DNA of 10,405 nucleotides from Selenomonas sp. (GTDB taxonomy: Bacteria; Bacillota; Negativicutes; Selenomonadales; Selenomonadaceae), in assembly GCA_003518745.1 (NCBI GenBank), contig DOYB01000039.1, positions 1-10,405 of the forward strand, in the 5' to 3' direction. Shown here in pieces: positions 5,214 through 10,405 of the stretch. Every line of letters starts with the position of its first letter. The stretch's first letter is position 1. The notes under the pieces were generated by a model. It saw only the letters and a list, made by a program, of their open reading frames with translations, was not told the DNA's origin and searched no databases. The position numbers and the translations under genes are program-made.

Positions 5214-7088
5214 ATGGAAACTCCCGGTATGGAGAAGGCAAGGGACGTACTTCGCCGATTTTATGGGTATCAGGAATTCCGGCCAGCCCAGAGAGGAATA
5301 TTGGAGAGCATTTTGAAGGGGCGGGATACTCTCGCCATAATGCCGACGGGGGCGGGAAAGTCCATTTGCTTCCAGGTGCCCGCTATGCTGCTCCCGGGGA
5401 TTACCCTTGTCATATCACCGCTGATTTCCCTGATGAAGGATCAGGTGGACGCATTGGGAGAGCAGGGGATACCGGCCACATTCCTGAACAGTTCATTGAC
5501 ACCACAGGAGGTGGGCCACAGAATCCGGGAAATTGGCGAGGGGCGGTATAAGCTAATATATATAGCTCCGGAGAGGCTGGACAGCTCATATTTCTCCGCC
5601 GTTACGGATGGAGCTTACATTTCAATGGTGGCGGTGGATGAAGCTCATTGTATTTCCCAGTGGGGGCATGACTTTCGCCCAAGCTACAGGCATATTGCGC
5701 CCTTTATCCAAAGTCTGCCGAGGCGTCCATTGGTGAGCGCCTTCACTGCCACGGCAACCCCGGAGGTAAAGCAGGATATACTGGAGCAGCTTGGGCTGCG
5801 GGCCCCTGCCGTCCACGCTACGGGGCTTGATCGGCCAAATCTCTATTTCTCGGTGCTGAGGGGAGAGGACAAGGGGCGGTTCATAATAAGGTACCTGAAG
5901 AGTCATTCGAAGGAATCAGGTATTATATACGCATCCACCAGAAAGGATGTGGAAAGCCTCCATGCCATGCTGGAGAAAAAGCATTTTTCCGCGGCCCGAT
6001 ATCACGCCGGGCTGTCGGAGGAGGAGCGTTCCAAGGCTCAGGAGGACTTCCTCTATGACAGGGTGCAGGTCATTGTGGCAACCAATGCGTTTGGGATGGG
6101 GATAGACAAGTCCAATGTGCGTTATGTCATTCACTACAATATGCCGAAGAACCTAGAGGCCTATTATCAGGAGGCAGGAAGGGCCGGCAGGGACGGTGAG
6201 CCCGGGGAGTGCATACTGCTTTACTCTCCCCAGGATACCATGACCCAGCGATATCTTATAGACGTTTCCACCGAAGATGAGGAGCGCAAGCGCTGCCAGC
6301 ATAACCTTCTCCAGCGCATGGTGGATTACTGCCATACGCCTGAGTGCTTGCGGCAGTTCATCATGAATTATTTCGGCAGCGCGGAGGACAGGGATAAATT
6401 CGTGGATGGCTGCGGTAATTGCAGCACGTGCCGGTCGGCGGGGAACAAGGTGGACGTTACCGTTGACGCGCAGAAGGTATTGTCCTGCGTTTATCGCATG
6501 GGGCAGCGTTATGGAATAACCCTTGTGGCTCAGGTGCTAAAGGGGTCTGCAGATAAGCGTGTGCTGGAGCTTGGTTTTGAAAAGCTGTCCACCTATGGTT
6601 TGTTCAAGAGCAGGAGCATACCCGATATAAAGCTTCTCATACAGCGTTTTGTGGCTACGGACTATCTGCGCCTTTCAGGAAGCGAGTATCCGGTGCTTCA
6701 GCTAAGTGATAAGGCGGTTCCGGTGCTGAAGGGCGAGGCCAAGGTCTTTCATTCGGTTCCGAAACGTGAGAAGGCAGCAGTGGCTCCATCAGGGCTTTTC
6801 GAATATTTGCGGACTATACGAAGGGAAATCGCTGCAAGGGAGAACGTGCCTCCTTATGTGGTTTTCTCTGACGCGACACTGAGGGATATGATAGAGGTGA
6901 ATCCATCCACCTTGGATGATATGCGTATGGTGAAGGGGGTAGGTGAGAAGAAGCTCAGAGCCTATGGTGAGGAATTCCTGAAGGGTATCAGGAGCTTCAG
7001 GAAAATGAGTGCCAGTGATCTGGGCTTGGTAATCGGTGACGCTCAAGGAAAAAAGAAACAAAAAAAGACTCGAAAGGAATGGTATTGA
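5214..7088 (+). CDS. recQ: ATP-dependent DNA helicase RecQ
   Basis: 624-aa 3'-5' DNA helicase of the RecQ family, acting in recombination and replication-fork repair. In order: FRPAQ motif 0 (residues 22-26), Walker A GAGKS (46-50), DEAH (142-145) followed by the aromatic-rich loop CISQWGHDFRPSY, FTATAT (177-182), GIIYAST (236-242), VATNAFGMGID (288-298), QEAGRAGRDG motif VI (319-328). The RQC zinc site is C378, C400, C403 and C406, followed by the winged helix (~415-510). A single HRDC domain (~524-598) is followed by a Lys-rich tail. Start: ATG 5214 has AGAAGGA at 9-nt spacing. A TTG at 5205 is also in frame but abuts that site. Length is typical for bacterial RecQ. Its stop is one base from the next gene, so the two are probably co-transcribed. 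Confidence 0.96.
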   Translation: METPGMEKARDVLRRFYGYQEFRPAQRGILESILKGRDTLAIMPTGAGKSICFQVPAMLLPGITLVISPLISLMKDQVDALGEQGIPATFLNSSLTPQEVGHRIREIGEGRYKLIYIAPERLDSSYFSAVTDGAYISMVAVDEAHCISQWGHDFRPSYRHIAPFIQSLPRRPLVSAFTATATPEVKQDILEQLGLRAPAVHATGLDRPNLYFSVLRGEDKGRFIIRYLKSHSKESGIIYASTRKDVESLHAMLEKKHFSAARYHAGLSEEERSKAQEDFLYDRVQVIVATNAFGMGIDKSNVRYVIHYNMPKNLEAYYQEAGRAGRDGEPGECILLYSPQDTMTQRYLIDVSTEDEERKRCQHNLLQRMVDYCHTPECLRQFIMNYFGSAEDRDKFVDGCGNCSTCRSAGNKVDVTVDAQKVLSCVYRMGQRYGITLVAQVLKGSADKRVLELGFEKLSTYGLFKSRSIPDIKLLIQRFVATDYLRLSGSEYPVLQLSDKAVPVLKGEAKVFHSVPKREKAAVAPSGLFEYLRTIRREIAARENVPPYVVFSDATLRDMIEVNPSTLDDMRMVKGVGEKKLRAYGEEFLKGIRSFRKMSASDLGLVIGDAQGKKKQKKTRKEWY

Positions 7089-7089
7089 A

Positions 7090-8022
7090 ATGAAATGCAA
7101 AAGGACTTTCATCATAGCCGGGGCAGCCGCGTCCTTGGCAGTATTTTCACCGGCGTTATTGCCCGCTGAGTATGCTCAGGAGGCAGGCATCATTCAATGT
7201 CAGGCCAAGGAATATAAGAATGGGGACTATGTTTTGAGCATACCCAATAAATATAATAGGGAGTTGAAAATACAGGTATTGAAAAACGATCCCTTCGGTA
7301 AGCTGTTTACCGTATCCGAGCAGGCTTCAATTGATGCCGCCAAGGCTAAGAATTATGAGACTGACGGTGTTGGCTGGCTGTTTTCTGTAGGTGTGCTCAG
7401 TGAGGATAAGATTAACAAAATGCTTTGCGGGGAAATGTCAGGGTCGGAGGTTTTCGCTAAGGACAACAAATGGAATTATTATGTATTCTACCATCCGACT
7501 GATGTGCGCTACTTCCGTGAGAGCGATTCTGCTATGAGGAGTGATCAAAAGGAGTGGTCCAGGCTGACGGAATGGGTCGGGACTTCCGTTGAGCAGGACT
7601 TCATAAAGAGCAATCCCGGTCTTGAACCGGTAAGGTTCGATAATTCCACGATTGGTATGATGATGGCGCGTATTATGTTCAAGCCGGGTACTGAGTACAC
7701 CATAAGCACCAATGAATTCGGGCCGATAAAGCCAAATGGTGTGAACCCCATGCCATACGCGGACACACTTATAAAGGATGCCAAGTATGAAATGGTTGAT
7801 ATCAAGGAGACGCCCGACGGTCAGTACGTTGTCCTGTCATTTCCCAAGGAGAATCTACGTCTGGATTTCTTCCTTATGCCCGGGAAGGAAAACTATGTCC
7901 GTGAGGTCCGTAAGGACGGCGGCGAAACTCTTTACAAGGGAACCTTTCAGGATAGCAGCATCAGGGCAAGTGATATAATGTACCGTTGGTATAAGGAACT
8001 GGCTTCCAAAGCAGGACTATAA
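7090..8022 (+). CDS. Secreted hypothetical protein (310 aa)
   Basis: I do not recognise a family. The protein starts with a Sec-type signal: KCKR, a hydrophobic core TFIIAGAAASLAVFSPALLP, and small-residue cleavage candidates around residues 27-37. The cysteine near residue 36 does not sit in a clear lipobox. The mature part is rich in charged and aromatic residues, with no further membrane segment. Notable stretches are DYVLSIPNKYNRELKIQVLKN (in part, residues 45-65), WNYYVFYHPTDVRYF (around 130) and a C-terminal strand-rich block ending in SDIMYRWYKELASKAGL. It could be a periplasmic or surface protein. The frame stays open to 7036, but ATG 7090 gives the signal peptide and has AAAGGA 11 nt upstream. 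It follows recQ after a single base, an odd partner for an exported protein. No clear terminator follows. Confidence 0.85.
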   Translation: MKCKRTFIIAGAAASLAVFSPALLPAEYAQEAGIIQCQAKEYKNGDYVLSIPNKYNRELKIQVLKNDPFGKLFTVSEQASIDAAKAKNYETDGVGWLFSVGVLSEDKINKMLCGEMSGSEVFAKDNKWNYYVFYHPTDVRYFRESDSAMRSDQKEWSRLTEWVGTSVEQDFIKSNPGLEPVRFDNSTIGMMMARIMFKPGTEYTISTNEFGPIKPNGVNPMPYADTLIKDAKYEMVDIKETPDGQYVVLSFPKENLRLDFFLMPGKENYVREVRKDGGETLYKGTFQDSSIRASDIMYRWYKELASKAGL

Positions 8023-8093
8023 GCAACCCGCATGACAGGGGGCATGTTCATGAAGGGGCTGAATAATATACAATAATTTCTACAAAGGATACC

Positions 8094-8122
8094 TTGCCAG
8101 TTTCATATAACAGGGATAAAAT
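8094..8122 (+). promoter_or_regulatory. Sigma-A type promoter of ribF
   Basis: TTGCCA (8094-8099), 17-nt spacer, TAAAAT (8117-8122), each matching 5 of 6 consensus bases. Transcription would start near 8129, giving a leader of about 28 nt, too short for an FMN riboswitch. The ribF ribosome site GAGAGG (8143-8148) follows, 8 nt before the ATG. Confidence 0.65.
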
Positions 8123-8156
8123 AGAGGATATCTAAATTCCATGAGAGGTTTTTGCG

Positions 8157-9080
8157 ATGAAAATATATTCAAGGCTGATTCGGTTTTCGGCTAAGTATCC
8201 GGATATCGTAGTTGCCTTGGGAATGTTCGACGGTATGCACATAGGACATCAAAGCATTGTACGGCGGGCGGTGGAACTGGCACGGATGATACATGGAACT
8301 CCTATGGTTTTCACCTTCAGTAATCACCCATTGGAGATTTTGGCCCCCGAGAGCGCTCCACTGCTGATTGGGAGCAGCCACCTTAGGCGGAAGATACTGG
8401 AGAAGCTTGGGGTTGAGGTGCTGCTTGAGCTTGCGTTCACCAAGAAGCTGTCCAGATTGACTCCCGAGGAGTTCATGAAGCTGCTTCAGAGCGATTTTGC
8501 TCCTCGATACGTCGTAACAGGACCAAACTACACCTTCGGGCGTATGGGGAAGGGCACTGGACGGATGTTGATTCGTGAGGGTGGTAGCTATGGCTTTAAG
8601 GCCGAGGTATGTCCGGCAGTACAGCATAATGGCCGACCCATCAGCAGTACCAGGATAAGGGCGCTTCTGGCAGAGGGGAATCTTGATGGAGCTAATGAGT
8701 TCCTGGGACGCCCCTTCACATATCTTTCACGTGTGGTGCATGGTGACAGGAGGGGCAGGGAACTGGGGTTCCCAACAGCTAACCTGGTGATTCCCGAAAA
8801 CCGTGCTATGCTGCCCAATGGCGCCTATGCGGTAAAGGTTGAGGTTCGTGGGAGCAGCTATTTCGGACTGGCCAGTATCGGCAGGAACCCCACCTTTGAG
8901 GGAGAAAGGCAGCGGAGGCTGGAGGTCAATATAAGGGATTTTTCAAAGGATATATATAATGAGCTTTTGGCGGTCAGTTTTCTGGGCAAGCTGAGAGATG
9001 AGCAGAAGTTTGCGTCAGCCGATCAGTTGGTACGGCAGCTCAGGAAGGATCGGGACCAGGCCGAGAGGTTTTGGAAATAA
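8157..9080 (+). CDS. ribF: Bifunctional riboflavin kinase / FAD synthetase
   Basis: 307-aa cytoplasmic enzyme that phosphorylates riboflavin to FMN and then adenylylates FMN to FAD. N-terminal FAD synthetase (nucleotidyltransferase) domain, ~15-175: GMFDGMHIGH (22-31) with the HxGH adenylylation motif, FTFSNHP (52-58), GPNYTFGRMGKG (122-133), ISSTRIR (162-168). C-terminal riboflavin kinase domain, ~183-307: GRELGFPTANL (200-210) with the PTAN metal/ATP motif, GAYAV, IGRNPTFE, and DFSKDIYNELLAV with E269 as the likely catalytic base. Length is normal. Oddity: the usual GNFDG reads GMFDG. It follows the recQ-linked gene by 134 nt and has its own promoter. The next gene starts 54 nt downstream and may be co-transcribed. 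Confidence 0.95.
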   Translation: MKIYSRLIRFSAKYPDIVVALGMFDGMHIGHQSIVRRAVELARMIHGTPMVFTFSNHPLEILAPESAPLLIGSSHLRRKILEKLGVEVLLELAFTKKLSRLTPEEFMKLLQSDFAPRYVVTGPNYTFGRMGKGTGRMLIREGGSYGFKAEVCPAVQHNGRPISSTRIRALLAEGNLDGANEFLGRPFTYLSRVVHGDRRGRELGFPTANLVIPENRAMLPNGAYAVKVEVRGSSYFGLASIGRNPTFEGERQRRLEVNIRDFSKDIYNELLAVSFLGKLRDEQKFASADQLVRQLRKDRDQAERFWK

Positions 9081-9133
9081 TAAATTTTATCCGGAATAAT
9101 ATCTATTTCTTATAGGAGAAGGGTGTTTAGGTC

Positions 9134-10405
9134 ATGTGGAAAAGAGTATTCATAGGATGGCTTGGACTGTTAATGATGGCAAGCTCATCAGCATTAGCGG
9201 CTGAACAGGGCCAGACGGGGGGAGTCGGCTACCAGGAGCCCCCTGCTGTTCAGAATGCGGAGGGAACCGGAGCTCCCGAGCAGTACGCTCCCCAAGAGGT
9301 TCAGTCAGGGCAGCAGAAGATAGTCATAAATCTGGCAAATTGTTCTCTGTCTCTTTACGAGGGAAATACTAAGGTAAATCTATATCCCATTGCTGTTGGA
9401 AAGGTCAGTACTCCTACACCTGTAGGTTATTATTCCATCAGGTCAAAGGATGTCAATCCCACGTGGATCGATCCCCAGGATCCTGAGTTCATGATCCCGG
9501 CAGGTGAGGCGAATCCCTTGGGTTATCGTTGGATGGAATTCAATGGTAACTATGGGATACATGGCACAAATAGGCCGGACAGCATCGGTCATTATGTTTC
9601 CAATGGCTGCATCCGCATGCATGAAGAGGATGTAGAGGCGTTGTTCGAGAAGGTGGAGATCGATACCCCCGTGGAAATAACCTACAACCGCGTCGTTGTT
9701 GAAAAGGCCCCTGATGATACAGTGGTTTATTACATATATCCTGATAACTATGGCTGGCAGGCTGTGGATGTGGACATGGTGAACGGCTGGCTGAAGGGCT
9801 ATGGGGTACAGAACTTTGAGTCGGATGAGGCAATTCTCGCTAAAATCGACGCTTCAGACGGAGAACCTACCTATATTGGCAAGGCATACGGAATTGTGCT
9901 TAACGGAAAGAAGATTGCTGCCAAAGCAGTCCTGAAGGACAATATCATATACCTGCCGGCAAGAGCCATTGCAGATGAACTTCATGTGGATTTGGGATGG
10001 AACAATGAGGGTTCTACCCTCGTAACCGATTATGGTAAGGTACCGGGATTCTTGAAAAAGGGAGATTACTATCTTGAAGCCGTCAATTCCGGTAAACTTT
10101 TCAAATTGATGGGGGCCTTGCAGTCTAATAACTACTATGTGCTCAATACCATAAAGGAACCTGTAGCACCGGCGGTACCGGCGGTGGATCAGAGACCGAC
10201 GCATCCGCCACAGGTAAGTCAGCCACAGCCGGCACAGCCGCAAACGCAGCAGCCTGCGAATACTTCTCAGCAGCCCCAGCAATCGGTTCCGCAGCAGCCA
10301 CAGCAACCGGCTCAGCAGGTTCAGGGCTCTGCTGCTCAACACCAGCAGAATCAGCCTCAGGCAGTCAAGCCAGAGCAGCAGTCTCAGCAACAGGCACAGC
10401 AGCCT
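9134..10405 (+). CDS. Exported L,D-transpeptidase (YkuD) with stalk domain and Gln/Pro-rich tail (3'-truncated by window edge)
   Basis: Open for 424 codons to the last base, so incomplete. Signal peptide 1-22, cleaved after SSSALA. The YkuD domain, ~62-185, has the catalytic motif HGTN...SNGCIRM, with H143, S156, G158, C159 and R161. These enzymes make 3-3 peptidoglycan cross-links or attach proteins to peptidoglycan. A linker follows (~190-245), then a 'copper amine oxidase N-like' stalk repeat at ~252-299: YGIVLNGKK, YLPARAIADELHVDLGWN, STLVT. From ~343 the sequence turns into a Pro/Gln/Ala-rich tail (QQPQQP-type) that continues past the edge, probably a wall-spanning or disordered spacer. 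Start: an in-frame TAG lies two codons upstream, and AGGAGAAGGG precedes the ATG at 10-15 nt. The domain calls are firm; physiological role is inferred. Confidence 0.9.
   Translation, partial: MWKRVFIGWLGLLMMASSSALAAEQGQTGGVGYQEPPAVQNAEGTGAPEQYAPQEVQSGQQKIVINLANCSLSLYEGNTKVNLYPIAVGKVSTPTPVGYYSIRSKDVNPTWIDPQDPEFMIPAGEANPLGYRWMEFNGNYGIHGTNRPDSIGHYVSNGCIRMHEEDVEALFEKVEIDTPVEITYNRVVVEKAPDDTVVYYIYPDNYGWQAVDVDMVNGWLKGYGVQNFESDEAILAKIDASDGEPTYIGKAYGIVLNGKKIAAKAVLKDNIIYLPARAIADELHVDLGWNNEGSTLVTDYGKVPGFLKKGDYYLEAVNSGKLFKLMGALQSNNYYVLNTIKEPVAPAVPAVDQRPTHPPQVSQPQPAQPQTQQPANTSQQPQQSVPQQPQQPAQQVQGSAAQHQQNQPQAVKPEQQSQQQAQQP

Noticed and set aside
7030..7092. Programmed frameshift at the A-run (7061-7067) fusing recQ to the secreted protein
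   Set aside because: The downstream frame is +1 relative to recQ, whereas slippage on an A run most easily gives -1. The downstream gene also has its own start with signal peptide and ribosome site.
8023..8093. Terminator after the secreted-protein gene
   Set aside because: Only imperfect GGGG/CATG repeats are present; no stable stem followed by a T run was found.
9854..10390. 178-codon minus-strand Leu/Arg-rich ORF opposite the transpeptidase tail
   Set aside because: It is the complement of CAG/CCG-rich Gln/Pro codons. The composition is an artefact, with no start signal or domain.

Overview
The window looks like a chromosomal segment from an anaerobic, diderm Firmicute-type bacterium, most likely of the Negativicutes (Selenomonas-like). 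This is an inference. It rests on the mix of de novo cobalamin-loop genes, a soluble chemoreceptor, an L,D-transpeptidase carrying a 'copper amine oxidase N-like' stalk domain, a RecQ with the bacterial RQC/HRDC layout, and several TGTCGAA (Spo0A-box-like) motifs between genes. No rRNA, tRNA, CRISPR array or intact mobile element is visible.

Layout, left to right. (1) Bases 1-1619, plus strand: the 3' part of a soluble chemoreceptor in which a FIST sensory domain is joined to a methyl-accepting signalling domain; it runs off the left edge. (2) A hairpin at 1645-1691 separates it from a convergent minus-strand operon, cobS-cobD-cobC (4203 down to 1696). The genes are almost contiguous (4-nt gap, then a 4-nt ATGA overlap). 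They encode three steps of cobalamin lower-loop/side-arm assembly: the aminopropanol phosphate arm (CobD), joining of alpha-ribazole (CobS) and dephosphorylation (CobC). (3) Bases about 4290-4980 form a small accessory islet. It holds a decayed DUF5049-type phage gene on the plus strand (in-frame TAG near the start and a frameshift). It also holds a self-contained minus-strand mini-operon of two small unknown proteins (79 and 46 aa) with its own promoter, ATGA-coupled genes and terminator. A good promoter candidate for the cob operon lies inside the 5' end of the decayed phage gene. (4) Bases 5214-8022, plus strand: recQ followed one base later by a gene for a secreted protein of unknown function; a structured leader with a Spo0A-box-like site precedes recQ. 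(5) Bases 8157-9080: ribF (riboflavin kinase/FAD synthetase) with a well-formed sigma-A type promoter. (6) Bases 9134-10405: an exported L,D-transpeptidase with a stalk domain and a long Gln/Pro-rich tail, cut off by the right edge.

Most of the window is ordinary core metabolism and maintenance. The parts least explained by known families are the 79/46-aa gene pair in the islet, the secreted protein behind recQ, and the combination of domains in the chemoreceptor and the L,D-transpeptidase.
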